Source of the DNA: RGIG4079 sp045576735
Lineage (GTDB): Bacteria; Bacteroidota; Bacteroidia; Bacteroidales; Muribaculaceae
DNA length: 54,166 bases
Direction of reading: 5' to 3'
Assembly (NCBI GenBank): GCA_045576735.1
Contig: JAZNGZ010000011.1
Location: 1 to 54,166 of the forward strand
Part shown: one piece after another, positions 1-8,045 of the stretch
Layout: the number at the start of each line of letters is the position of its first letter
Numbering within the stretch: the stretch's first letter is position 1
Translations under genes and position numbers: made by a program
The notes under the pieces: model-generated
The model's database searches: none
What the model was told of the DNA's origin: nothing
Seen by the model: only the letters and a program-made list of their open reading frames with translations

Positions 1-2
1 AT

Positions 3-131
3 GACTTCTCCGACAAGTACATTAAAAATGTGGCAAAAAAATTAAACAATAGACCTCGTAAAAAATTAAATTTTTCAACCCCTAAAACGGAATTCTTCAA
101 ACAAATTGCTATTTTTGCACTTGCTAGTTGA
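3..131 (+). CDS. IS30-family transposase, C-terminal fragment (cut by window start)
   Basis: An open frame enters from the left edge and ends at TGA 129-131. Its 42 residues include LNNRPRKKLNFSTPKTEF, which matches the C-terminal block of IS30-family (IS4351-like) transposases, where LNNRPRK..G..TP..VF follows the last catalytic segment. The DDE residues would lie upstream of the window, so whether the element is intact cannot be judged. No convincing terminal inverted repeat was picked out before the tRNA promoter. The element sits about 100 bases upstream of a tRNA-Gly gene. Family call is by motif only. Confidence 0.72.
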   Translation, partial: DFSDKYIKNVAKKLNNRPRKKLNFSTPKTEFFKQIAIFALAS

Positions 132-194
132 ATCTGCCTATTTTTATTTTTGATATGAAGAAAAAGACGTAAATAGAATTTTTTTACAAAAATA

Positions 195-227
195 TTGTAA
201 GAGCACGAAAAAATATGTGTATCTTTG
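195..227 (+). promoter_or_regulatory. Promoter of tRNA-Gly
   Basis: TATCTTTG at 220-227 fits the Bacteroidetes -7 consensus TAnnTTTG, and TTG at 195-197 sits at the expected -33 distance. The tRNA begins 11 bases after the -7 box, leaving a very short leader. Confidence 0.65.
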
Positions 228-237
228 CACACCGATT

Positions 238-310
238 GCGGTAATAGCTCAGTTGGTAGAGCATCAGCTTCCCAAGCTGAGGGTCGCGAGTTCGAGCCTC
301 GTTTACCGCT
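238..310 (+). tRNA. tRNA-Gly (anticodon CCC)
   Basis: A 73-base cloverleaf. The acceptor arm GCGGTAA pairs with TTACCGC, the D arm contains AGCTCAGTTGGTAGAGC, and the anticodon stem TCAGC/GCTGA closes the loop TTCCCAA, placing CCC at positions 34-36. The T arm is GCGAG TTCGAGC CTCGT. The discriminator is T at 310 and CCA is not encoded. It should read the GGG glycine codon. A terminator follows 34 bases downstream. Confidence 0.95.
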
Positions 311-343
311 CATCTGTAAGACGAAAAACTAATATAAAACAAT

Positions 344-378
344 GAAAAAGCCTCTCACTGTTGAAGTGCGAGGCTTTT
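344..378 (+). terminator. Rho-independent terminator after tRNA-Gly
   Basis: AAAAGCCTC at 346-354 pairs with GAGGCTTTT at 370-378 through a stem with one mismatch, and the T run ends the right arm. The A run on the left means it could also stop the minus-strand lipoprotein operon that ends at 405. Confidence 0.75.
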
Positions 379-404
379 GCTATATTAGGATGTAATCGTG
401 TCGA

Positions 405-893
405 TTAATGTTGGTGACCATGGTCATGGTCGTGACCGTGACCATCGCAGTTTTCGTGGTTGTGGTTAGCATCTTTAGCTTTACCTACTGATAAATTGCC
501 CAATTTGATTGCGGTGATAGAGTCGTGAGCTTTATCTCCATGGTGGTGGTGATCCATGAAAATCGACACGGTGTCACCGGCTTGCCATGCTGCAATTTTA
601 TCTTGGTTTGATTGCTTGTAGTTAAAATCTTTCGATTCTCCATTGAGAGTTTTTATAGTGATTTTGCCCGACTTGTAGTCGCCTTGTTGAGCCACACCCA
701 CAACAACCATTTCGTGGTTGTGACCTTCGCAAGCATCGCCATGGGCGTGCCCATGGTTATGCTCGTGATTATGAGAGGTGCAAGTGTCGGAGCAAGCTTC
801 TTGCGAAGATTTGTCGGTTGAGGCATTATTGCTACAAGCGCTAATTGCTGCCGCAATTGCTAATATGCTTAAAAATTTAACACCTTTCTTCAT
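405..893 (-). CDS. Histidine-rich lipoprotein, likely metal binding
   Basis: A 162-residue protein. It starts with a lipoprotein signal peptide (lipobox around ISAC, Cys about residue 20), so it is probably tethered in the envelope. A His/Cys/Asp-rich stretch follows (about residues 34-62, with repeated NH/GH pairs), then a compact central region with FMDHHHHGD, and the C-terminus is again almost all His, Gly and Asp. Such clusters commonly bind Zn, Ni or Cu; that is inference, and no named family was recognised. Its ATG overlaps the stop of the upstream TPR lipoprotein gene by one base (TAATG), so the two are probably co-translated. A metal chaperone or buffer role is possible but unproven. 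Confidence 0.8.
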   Translation of the reverse strand: MKKGVKFLSILAIAAAISACSNNASTDKSSQEACSDTCTSHNHEHNHGHAHGDACEGHNHEMVVVGVAQQGDYKSGKITIKTLNGESKDFNYKQSNQDKIAAWQAGDTVSIFMDHHHHGDKAHDSITAIKLGNLSVGKAKDANHNHENCDGHGHDHDHGHQH

Positions 894-2578
894 TATAGTT
901 TTGATGCAATGTTGTAGTTAGCGAATTCGGGGTCTTTAAGGGCTTTAGTTTTGAGAGAGCTATCGAGTTTGATTGCTTGGCGAAGGCTACCAATGATTAA
1001 ATCTTCATTACCGGTGCGAGCGCCGATGATGGCCGATAGATAATGGGTAGTAGCATTGGGTGCGTTAATGCCGGCAATAGTTTTCTTAGCTTTGCTATAG
1101 TCTTTAGTCAATATTTGAGCAAGAGCAGCATTGTTTGATTTAACATCGCCAAATGCTCTTACTGCAGCTTGGTTGTCACCGTTTTTGAGGTAGTATACGC
1201 CAAGGGCTTCGTTAGCTTCGGTTATGCCTGTAGCTTTACCAAGTTGTACTTTTGCATTGTTATAATCGTTGCTGAGCATAGAAATGAGACCGAGATTCAT
1301 GTTTGCTTCGCCACAAGAAGGATTGAGTTCCAATGCTTTTTTGATATTCTTAGCAGCTTCGGTGTAGTTTCCTTCGGCAAATTGACATGCGCCAAGATTG
1401 TTGAAAGTGCGATAGTCGTTGCTGTAGATATTAGCTGCAGTTTGATATACGTTGACTTTTTCTTTGTTGTCTTTTGTCAAGTTAGCCATGTAGAGTAGTT
1501 GCTCAACAGTAAGACTTTTGGGGTCAGAAGCATATGCTTCTTTGATTTGCTCGTCGCTTTTGCCAATTACGTCAACGGTAGCGATTATGCGAGAGTAACG
1601 GAGTTTAGGAAGAATGTCGGTTTTGAGCTCGTCGAAGATTTTTGTCATATTGCGGATTTCTTTTTCGCGAATCTCAGGGTCTTCGTACATTGAAAGAACT
1701 TGGAGAATCAAGTCTTTGTCTTGGATATTGCTTTCGCTAACAAGCTTTTGGAAACCTTCCCAATCTTCAGTTTTGAATGAACTCATGATTTCGCCATAAT
1801 CAACGATGCCATGAGCTTTAAGAGTTTCGTGCATCTTTTCAGATGTAGTTTTTTCACGTCCACTAGCAACTTTTTCGTTTATTTCTAACGTACCTTCGGG
1901 AGATGCTGCTGAAGTTTGGTTAATATCTTTGATTTTGCGAGTAGAGTCGGCTGAAGCCTTGCTCAAAGTGTCAATGAATGAAATCATGCTTTCACTCTTC
2001 ATTTCAGAGTCGCGAACAACCGAGCTGTTGATAAGGAAGTTGATGCTAGTAGAATATTGCTCTTGAACCACGCGTTGATATTTATCGGGAGCGATAGCAG
2101 GAGACGAAGTGGCAACATCGGCTATTGTAGAAGTGGTATTTACCCCTTTTGCAACTGTCACAGTGGGAAGTGCATATTGTTTTTTGCCTTGAGTGACATC
2201 AAATTTAAGTGATAAAGATGCATCTTCCATGCCGGGAGTATAAGCATACTCTATAGGAAGCATAAAAGTGCCACCTTGTTTATAGCTGATTACAGGATTA
2301 TTTCCACGCACCTTTTCACCTTGGAAAGTGTAAGCTTGTCCTGCAATTTCTTGTCCGTTTACATTAAGAAGTGGAGTAACTGTTACTTCTGCATTTTTAA
2401 CGAATACTTTAGCAGGGATTTTAGCAGTAACTTTACCGGGAACTGTGTTGCCTTGAACTTCAAGGGGCGAAGGATTGACAGAGAAGTAATTGCTGTCAAA
2501 CTGCGAGATTTTCTTGTTACAGCCGGTTAATACGACTGCTCCACCAACGAGGAGAGTTAAGAGAAGTTTTTTGTTCAT
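893..2578 (-). CDS. TPR-repeat lipoprotein
   Basis: A 561-residue protein with a lipoprotein signal (LTGC, Cys at residue 20). The first half looks like beta-rich domains typical of Bacteroidetes surface or periplasmic lipoproteins. The second half, from about residue 360, carries tetratricopeptide-type helices such as FNNLGACQFAEGNYTEAAKN, followed by GEANMNLGLISMLSNDYNNA. TPRs usually hold protein partners, so a scaffold role in the envelope is likely. It is the first gene of a two-gene operon with the His-rich lipoprotein, whose start overlaps its stop. The exact function is not recognised. Confidence 0.85.
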   Translation of the reverse strand: MNKKLLLTLLVGGAVVLTGCNKKISQFDSNYFSVNPSPLEVQGNTVPGKVTAKIPAKVFVKNAEVTVTPLLNVNGQEIAGQAYTFQGEKVRGNNPVISYKQGGTFMLPIEYAYTPGMEDASLSLKFDVTQGKKQYALPTVTVAKGVNTTSTIADVATSSPAIAPDKYQRVVQEQYSTSINFLINSSVVRDSEMKSESMISFIDTLSKASADSTRKIKDINQTSAASPEGTLEINEKVASGREKTTSEKMHETLKAHGIVDYGEIMSSFKTEDWEGFQKLVSESNIQDKDLILQVLSMYEDPEIREKEIRNMTKIFDELKTDILPKLRYSRIIATVDVIGKSDEQIKEAYASDPKSLTVEQLLYMANLTKDNKEKVNVYQTAANIYSNDYRTFNNLGACQFAEGNYTEAAKNIKKALELNPSCGEANMNLGLISMLSNDYNNAKVQLGKATGITEANEALGVYYLKNGDNQAAVRAFGDVKSNNAALAQILTKDYSKAKKTIAGINAPNATTHYLSAIIGARTGNEDLIIGSLRQAIKLDSSLKTKALKDPEFANYNIASKL

Positions 2579-2732
2579 AATTTATTGTTTTTTGTTGTTT
2601 ATTTAATTCAATATCCTAGTTATTGCAATTTGATACAAAATTACGAATAAAATTCTTAACCGAGGATAAAAATTTCAGTAATTTATATGACAATAATGTC
2701 AAAATTATCAAAATTACAATTATTTTGTTGTG

Positions 2733-2767
2733 GTTGATGAAAAAATGAGGAATTATAATTAAATTTG
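2733..2767 (+). promoter_or_regulatory. Candidate promoter of speA
   Basis: TAAATTTG at 2760-2767 matches TAnnTTTG, with TTG at 2733-2735 as a possible -33 element. It would give a leader of roughly 60 bases before the speA ATG. The surrounding 254-base divergent region is AT-rich, so chance matches are possible. Confidence 0.4.
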
Positions 2768-2832
2768 TTGTCCAAAATTTTTAGAGACAAATTAAAAAGC
2801 GACGTTTAACCATTGTTTTTTATTGACTAGCG

Positions 2833-4731
2833 ATGAGAAAATGGAAAATTGATGACAGCTCGGAGTTGTATAATATCAACGGTTGGGGTTTGAAATATTT
2901 TTCAGTAAATGAAAAAGGGCATGTGGCAGTGACGCCTAAAGAGGGATATGCTTCGGTTGACTTGAAGGATGTGATGGATGAACTTCAGGTGCGCGACATT
3001 GCTTCGCCGGTGTTGTTGCGTTTCCCCGATATATTGGACAATCGTATTGAAAAAATTTCACGCTGTTTCAAGCAAGCAGCCGAAGAATATAACTATAAGG
3101 CTCAAAACTTCTTGATTTATCCCATTAAGGTGAATCAAATGCGTCCGGTTGTAGAGGAGCTTGTGACGCATGGCAAGAAGTTTAATATTGGTCTTGAAGC
3201 CGGTTCAAAACCCGAATTGCACGCTGTGTTGGCAACAAATATAGCAGAGAATGCTCTCATTATTTGTAACGGATATAAAGATGAGGATTATATCGAGCTT
3301 GCTTTGTTGGCGCAAAAGATGGGACGCCGCATTTATCTTGTTGTTGAGAAACTCAACGAACTAAAATTAATCACTGAGATATCTAAGCGCATCAACATTA
3401 AGCCTAATATTGGTATTCGCATTAAATTATCGAGCGCAGGTTCAGGCAAATGGGAAGAATCGGGCGGTGACCAATCAAAATTTGGATTGAATTCAAGTGA
3501 ATTGCTCGAAGCTCTCGATTTCTTGGAAAAAAACAAGATGGGTGAATGCTTGAAATTTATTCACTTCCATATAGGTAGCCAAATCACAAAGATTCGTCGC
3601 ATAAAAAATGCGTTGCGTGAAGCTATGCAATTCTATGTGCAACTATCTAAACTCGGCTTTAATATTGATTTCGTCGACATTGGCGGTGGATTGGGTGTGG
3701 ATTATGATGGCACTCGCAGCTCGGCAAGCGAAAGCAGCATGAACTATTCTATCCAAGAATATGCCAACGACGCTATCTCGGCATTGGTCGATGCTTGTGA
3801 GAAAAATGATTTAAAACAACCTAATATTATCACCGAGAGTGGTCGCTCATTGTCGGCTCATCACTCGGTATTGGTGTTTGAAGTGCTCGAAAAGGCTGCA
3901 TTGCCAATGTGGAAAGATAATGAGGAAATCGATGAAAATAGCCATGAATTGGCTCGTGAACTATATGAGATATGGGACAAGTTGAATCAACCACGTTTGT
4001 TTGAAAGTTGGCACGATGCTCTCGAAATTCGTGAAACAGCTCTCGACTTGTTTAGCCTGGGTATGCTCGACTTGCGCACTCGCGCTCAAATCGAACGTTT
4101 GTTCTGGTCAATCGCTCGCGAAGTGGGCGAATTAGCCTCTACGTTGAAACATGCTCCCGATGAGTTTAGAAAGATTGCAAAGATGTTGCCCGAAAAATAT
4201 TTCTGCAACTTCTCATTGTTCCAATCATTACCCGACTCATGGGCTATCGACCAAGTGTTCCCGATTATGCCTATCTCGCGTCTTGATGAACGCCCCAATC
4301 GCACTGCTACATTGCAAGATATAACTTGCGACTCTGATGGCAAGATTGCCAACTTTATTTCAAATCATGGTATTGCAAGTTCGTTGCCTGTTCACACGTT
4401 GAAACCCAATGAGCCTTATTATCTTGGGGTGTTCTTGGTGGGTGCTTATCAAGAAATTCTTGGTGATATGCACAACCTTTTTGGCGACACAAATGCCGTA
4501 CACATCAGTGTGTATAAAGACCGCTATGAGATTGACCAAATAATTGAGGGAGAAACGGTGGCTGAGGTGCTCGACTATGTGCAGTTCAACCCTAAAAAGC
4601 TTGTGCGCAACGTGGAAACATGGGTTACCGCTTCAATGAAGGCAGGGCGTATCACTCCCGAAGAAGGTCGTGAGTTCTTGAGCAACTACCGCTCAGGATT
4701 GTATGGCTACACCTATCTCGAGCGCGACTAA
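2833..4731 (+). CDS. speA: Biosynthetic arginine decarboxylase
   Basis: A 632-residue cytoplasmic PLP enzyme that converts arginine to agmatine, the first step of the agmatine route to putrescine and polyamines. The length and order fit the SpeA family. The PLP-binding lysine lies in FLIYPIKVNQMRP near residue 97, the barrel segment ending in IHFHIGSQ is present, and the Gly-rich phosphate-binding stretch DIGGGLGVDYDG follows. The C-terminal region ends GLYGYTYLERD, as expected for a full-length protein. It stands alone and diverges from the lipoprotein operon. Repeat sequences follow directly after the stop. Confidence 0.95.
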   Translation: MRKWKIDDSSELYNINGWGLKYFSVNEKGHVAVTPKEGYASVDLKDVMDELQVRDIASPVLLRFPDILDNRIEKISRCFKQAAEEYNYKAQNFLIYPIKVNQMRPVVEELVTHGKKFNIGLEAGSKPELHAVLATNIAENALIICNGYKDEDYIELALLAQKMGRRIYLVVEKLNELKLITEISKRINIKPNIGIRIKLSSAGSGKWEESGGDQSKFGLNSSELLEALDFLEKNKMGECLKFIHFHIGSQITKIRRIKNALREAMQFYVQLSKLGFNIDFVDIGGGLGVDYDGTRSSASESSMNYSIQEYANDAISALVDACEKNDLKQPNIITESGRSLSAHHSVLVFEVLEKAALPMWKDNEEIDENSHELARELYEIWDKLNQPRLFESWHDALEIRETALDLFSLGMLDLRTRAQIERLFWSIAREVGELASTLKHAPDEFRKIAKMLPEKYFCNFSLFQSLPDSWAIDQVFPIMPISRLDERPNRTATLQDITCDSDGKIANFISNHGIASSLPVHTLKPNEPYYLGVFLVGAYQEILGDMHNLFGDTNAVHISVYKDRYEIDQIIEGETVAEVLDYVQFNPKKLVRNVETWVTASMKAGRITPEEGREFLSNYRSGLYGYTYLERD

Positions 4732-4742
4732 TGTTTAAAAGA

Positions 4743-4862
4743 GTTTAGATTTTATAGACAGAATGAACATAAAGGTTGTCGCATGAAAATTGAGGGTTGA
4801 AAGTTTAGATTTTATAGACAGAATGACAGAATGAACATAAAGGCTGGCGCATAAAAATTGAG
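4743..4862 (+). repeat. Imperfect tandem duplication, about 60 bp, two copies
   Basis: GTTTAGATTTTATAGACAG begins at 4743 and again at 4803. In both copies it runs on through GAATGAACATAAAGG and an ATGAAAATTGAG-like tail. The second copy has an extra ACAGAATG. The second unit overlaps the left end of the 137 bp dispersed repeat. Confidence 0.85.
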
Positions 4863-4953
4863 AGTTTAAAGTTGAGAGATGTAATTCTCCTCTTGAAATT
4901 TGAAAAATTTTAGGAGGAGTACCCCGAAGGGGGGAGGTGGTCATAATTCCGCA
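4817..4953 (+). repeat. Dispersed intergenic repeat, copy A (137 bp)
   Basis: This segment, from GACAGAATGACAG to CATAATTCCGCA, recurs on the opposite strand at 50369-50506 with only a few differences. It contains two palindromes: CTCCTCTTGAAATT pairs with an AATTTTAGGAGGAG-type arm, and ACCCC GAA GGGG forms a short tight hairpin. There is no coding potential. The size and structure suggest a REP- or MITE-like element. It lies between speA and truA. Confidence 0.8.
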
Positions 4954-5000
4954 CTCAGCATTATGAATTATGCATTAAATAAGTTTCGCATTAAATAAAA

Positions 5001-5744
5001 GTGAGTAGATATTTTATACATCTTGCTTATCGAGGCGAACCATTTCATGGGTGGCAGTCGCAACCCAATGCCGTGTCGGTGCAGTCGACAATCGAAGAAG
5101 CATTGTCGACAATCATGCGCGCACCCATAAAGATAGTTGGGGCGGGTCGCACCGATGCAGGGGTGAATGCACATTCGATGGTGGCGCATTTCGATGTGGA
5201 AAACGATATTGCGAACCCCGATGGCATTGTGCGAGGGTTGAACTCTCTTGTGGGACGAGATATTGCTATATATTCCATTAAGCAAGTCCACGATGATGCT
5301 CATGCCCGCTTCGATGCCACATCGCGCACATATCATTATTATGCCCATTCTCAAAAGTCGCCATTTGACTATCCATTGAGTTGGCAAGCACCGACAACGC
5401 TCGATTATGACAAGATGAACGAAGCTGCAAAATTGTTGTTGACTACAAGCGATTTCACATCATTTGCCAAACTCCATGCCGATAATAAAACAAACATATG
5501 CCGAGTCACCGAAGCCTATTGGAAACCGTTGGGCGAGGGTCGTTGGGTGTTTGTTATAACCGCCGACCGCTTTTTGCGCAACATGGTGAGAGCGGTGGTT
5601 GGCACCTTAGTAGAGGTGGGCCGAGGAAAAATCACAATCAAAGAATTTAAAGAAATTATCGACGCTAAAGACCGCTGCTCAGCCGGCACCTCAATGCCCG
5701 GCCACGCACTATTCCTATGGAACGTTACATATCCCTATTTGTAA
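5001..5744 (+). CDS. truA: tRNA pseudouridine(38-40) synthase TruA
   Basis: A 247-residue enzyme that isomerises uridines 38-40 in the tRNA anticodon arm. The catalytic aspartate lies in GAGRTDAGVNAHS near residue 51, and the N-terminal strand with FHGWQSQPN and the later RFLRNMVRAVVGTLVEVG block are both diagnostic of TruA. The start is GTG at 5001, giving MSRYFIHLAYRGEPF; no ATG in frame would keep this conserved N-terminus. The gene is monocistronic on the plus strand, directly behind the dispersed repeat. Confidence 0.95.
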   Translation: MSRYFIHLAYRGEPFHGWQSQPNAVSVQSTIEEALSTIMRAPIKIVGAGRTDAGVNAHSMVAHFDVENDIANPDGIVRGLNSLVGRDIAIYSIKQVHDDAHARFDATSRTYHYYAHSQKSPFDYPLSWQAPTTLDYDKMNEAAKLLLTTSDFTSFAKLHADNKTNICRVTEAYWKPLGEGRWVFVITADRFLRNMVRAVVGTLVEVGRGKITIKEFKEIIDAKDRCSAGTSMPGHALFLWNVTYPYL

Positions 5745-5784
5745 GATAGGAGATAGGAGAGACATCTCGGTTGTATATTATATG

Positions 5785-5868
5785 GTAAAAAATAAATCGG
5801 GCGTACCAACCAATGGCGCGCCCGACCTATAATTAACTAATAATATACTAACCTTAAAACCAATTTTG
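5785..5868 (-). ncRNA. Candidate small RNA, about 84 nt
   Basis: On the minus strand a complete promoter (5874-5906) is followed by about 40 unstructured bases containing GGTTTTAAGGTTAGTAT. Then comes a strong hairpin (TCGGGCG pairing with CGCCCGA, 5797-5825) and a T-rich run TTTATTTTTT (5787-5796). This is the layout of a short transcript with its own terminator. No start codon with a usable frame is present. It is convergent with truA and divergent from the kinase gene. The motif TTTTAnGGTTAGTAT also occurs in the second candidate RNA at 16.6 kb. Family not recognised. Confidence 0.6.
5797..5825 (-). terminator. Hairpin terminator of the small RNA
   Basis: TCGGGCG at 5797-5803 is complementary to CGCCCGA at 5819-5825, and on the minus strand the right arm runs into TTTATTTTTT. 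The hairpin also faces the end of truA, but read on the plus strand only a short weak T content follows, so the minus direction fits better. Confidence 0.7.
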
Positions 5869-5873
5869 TACTA

Positions 5874-5906
5874 CAAAGATAATACCTCGATAGCCTCGAT
5901 AGCAAA
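5874..5906 (-). promoter_or_regulatory. Promoter of the small RNA (minus strand)
   Basis: Read on the minus strand, TTTG (5906-5903) and TATCTTTG (5881-5874) match both halves of the Bacteroidetes promoter at normal spacing. It points away from the kinase gene, and no minus-strand protein gene lies downstream before truA. Confidence 0.65.
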
Positions 5907-6068
5907 TATAAAACAACACACTGTGACGAATCCCTCGGTTTATGTGATGAAATCATCAAATTCAATGATTTAGTTGCATAAAGGGGTGCTTTAATTTGTA
6001 TTGGTGTGTGATTTTATCTAAATTTGTATGGAAATCGAATAAATATCACTGTTAAACTATTAATTGCA

Positions 6069-8045
6069 ATGAGTGACACCACATTTCTTCCTATTGGTAC
6101 GTTGTTGGCGCGTCAATACACGATATTGGAACATATCGGAGCCGGAGGCTTTGGAAAGACATATCTTGTAGAGGACCGTTTGGGAGCAAAAAAAGTTGTC
6201 AAGGAGTTTTTTATCTCTTCGATGTGTACGCGTGATGCTGCTACCCGGTCGGTGACCGTGTCGGTTGACGAAAATAAAGAGGCATTTCAACAACAACTTG
6301 AGAAATTTTGTGAAGAAGCACGTCGCATCTATTCGTTCTCGCATCCCAATATAGTGAAAGTCTCGGCATTATTCGATGAGAACGATACCGCCTATTATGT
6401 TATGGACTATGTCGACGGCGAGTCGCTAGCTCAAAAAAGAAAGAAAACTCCACTCACCGAGCCGCAAATTATGCGCTATCTCGACCAATTGTTGTTTGCC
6501 CTTGATTATATCCATTCACGAGGTATCACCCACTTAGACATCAAGCCGGGAAATATAATGATTGACAAGAATGATAATGTGGTGTTGATTGACTTTGGCG
6601 CAAGCAAATTGTTTAACTCGCAATCGGTCAACAAAACCATGATGTCCTCAATGCGTCCGCCATTCACCCCCGGTTATGCACCCTTGGAGCAAGAGAACGG
6701 CAATGTGAAAGATATGGGGCCACACTGCGACATCTATGCCCTCGGAGCCACATTGTATAATCTTTATACCGGAGAAACCCCCATCTCACCATTTGATATA
6801 TTGCAAAATGGATTTCCGGCAATGTCCAATGTCTCGGGTCAAATGCAGGAACTTATAAAGAGAGCCATGGCACCAATGGTAAAAGACCGCATGAAATCAG
6901 TGTCGGAGTTCCGCGCCATGCTTGCCGACAATTTTGATACAAATTGTTCTAATGATGATAATACAAAGATTGCCGATACTCAAACGTCATCAAATGAAAC
7001 AAAAATATCGCAACCCACACAATCCACAAAAATAACAGAGCAAAAAACTGAAACAGTCAATGAGATTCCCAAGCAACCGGCCAAGCAAGAGACATCAACC
7101 TTTGAAACTGAAAATAAACAAAAGAAAAAGAAACGTTGGCCAATCTTAATTGGGATAATCATAGTGATAGTGCTTGTTGCAGCCCTCGCCGTAGTATTTA
7201 TAAATTCTAAAGATAAATCTGCAGAACCAATAAATTATGAGAATAATACAATAACAGCTCCCGGCACAGATATTATAAACTATGATAAATCTGCGGAATC
7301 AATAAATTATGAGAATAATACAATAACAGTTCCCGGCACAGATATATCATATGAAATGATAAAAGTAGAGGGAGGCACCTTTAAGATGGGCGCCCAATCC
7401 TCCGACCCCAATGGCGAGAATTATGACAGCGAATCAATTTTTTTGGAACGACCGGTTCACAGTGTTACATTAGATTATTATTATATAGGCGAGACCGAGG
7501 TAACCCAAGAATTGTGGGAAGCGGTTATGGGAACTAATCCATCATACTTTAAAGGTTCAAACAAACCGGTGGAGAGTGTGTCATGGAATGATTGCCAAGA
7601 ATTTATCACAAAGCTAAATCAACTAACAGGCAAGGAATTCCGTTTGCCCACCGAAGCAGAGTGGGAATATGCCGCTCGCGGCGGCAATAAGAGCCTCGGT
7701 TATAAATATGCAGGTAGCAACACCATTGGCGATGTGGCGTGGTATGAAGTCAATGCTTATGATGTAGGTAGAAGTCACCCTGTTGGCACCAAGTCACCAA
7801 ATGAATTAGGTTTATATGATATGAGTGGTAATGTATATGAATGGTGTAGTGATTGGTATGGAGAATATTCGTCATCTTCGCAGACCAATCCCACGGGCCC
7901 CACATCGAGTGAATACCCTTACCGCGTGCTTCGCGGTGGTAGCTGGGGCTACGACGCGCGGGTCTGCCGTGTGTCGTTTCGTATCAACAACAGCCCGGAC
8001 GACCGCAACTTCTTCAACGGCTTCCGTTTGGCTCTCCGCCCATAG
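6069..8045 (+). CDS. Ser/Thr protein kinase fused to FGE/SUMF1-like domain
   Basis: 658 residues from the ATG at 6069 (MSDTTFLPIGTLL). The ATG 45 bases upstream would add an unconserved tail. The kinase domain spans about 17-290: Gly loop GAGGFGKTY (24-32), ATP lysine K45, catalytic HLDIKPGN with D157 (HLD for HRD) and IDFG with D175. A charged linker leads to one membrane helix (about 357-379) and a 24-residue motif present twice. A formylglycine-generating-enzyme-like domain follows (about 430-658: VEGGTFKMG, FRLPTEAEWEYAARGG, GNVYEWCSDWYG, GFRLAL). Topology suggests a cytoplasmic kinase and an exported FGE-fold domain, so it may relay outside binding to phosphorylation. The last 40 codons differ sharply in base composition and resemble a retroelement variable region. 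Confidence 0.9.
   Translation: MSDTTFLPIGTLLARQYTILEHIGAGGFGKTYLVEDRLGAKKVVKEFFISSMCTRDAATRSVTVSVDENKEAFQQQLEKFCEEARRIYSFSHPNIVKVSALFDENDTAYYVMDYVDGESLAQKRKKTPLTEPQIMRYLDQLLFALDYIHSRGITHLDIKPGNIMIDKNDNVVLIDFGASKLFNSQSVNKTMMSSMRPPFTPGYAPLEQENGNVKDMGPHCDIYALGATLYNLYTGETPISPFDILQNGFPAMSNVSGQMQELIKRAMAPMVKDRMKSVSEFRAMLADNFDTNCSNDDNTKIADTQTSSNETKISQPTQSTKITEQKTETVNEIPKQPAKQETSTFETENKQKKKKRWPILIGIIIVIVLVAALAVVFINSKDKSAEPINYENNTITAPGTDIINYDKSAESINYENNTITVPGTDISYEMIKVEGGTFKMGAQSSDPNGENYDSESIFLERPVHSVTLDYYYIGETEVTQELWEAVMGTNPSYFKGSNKPVESVSWNDCQEFITKLNQLTGKEFRLPTEAEWEYAARGGNKSLGYKYAGSNTIGDVAWYEVNAYDVGRSHPVGTKSPNELGLYDMSGNVYEWCSDWYGEYSSSSQTNPTGPTSSEYPYRVLRGGSWGYDARVCRVSFRINNSPDDRNFFNGFRLALRP
7212..7346 (+). 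repeat. 72-bp in-frame tandem duplication in the kinase linker
   Basis: GATAAATCTGC begins at 7212 and again at 7284, and the copies stay nearly identical through CCGGCACAGATAT. It doubles the peptide segment INYENNTIT.PGTDI just outside the membrane helix. The near identity indicates a recent duplication, or a length-variable stalk. Confidence 0.85.
7920..8036 (+). other. Possible diversity-generating retroelement variable region
   Basis: Codons 618-655 of the kinase/FGE gene. Upstream, Asn, Asp and Tyr codons end almost always in T (AAT, GAT, TAT). Here they all end in C, and GC content jumps to around 60 percent by eye. At the positions where Bacteroidales FGE-type template repeats usually hold AAC, the codons are GGC, TAC, GAC, GTC, ATC, AAC, TTC, that is NNC with only the adenine positions varied. 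The conserved frame RGGSW...CRVS.R.NNSPD.RN..NGFRLA is also the usual one. No template repeat or reverse transcriptase was found in the window, so the call rests on pattern alone. Confidence 0.5.

Noticed and set aside
4735..4944. A 69-codon minus frame over the repeat
   Set aside because: It reads through non-coding repeats; the same repeat at 50.4 kb does not support a protein.
6024..6068. An earlier ATG for the kinase gene
   Set aside because: The added 15 residues are hydrophobic noise; MSDTTFLPIGTLL at 6069 is a normal start for this kinase type.
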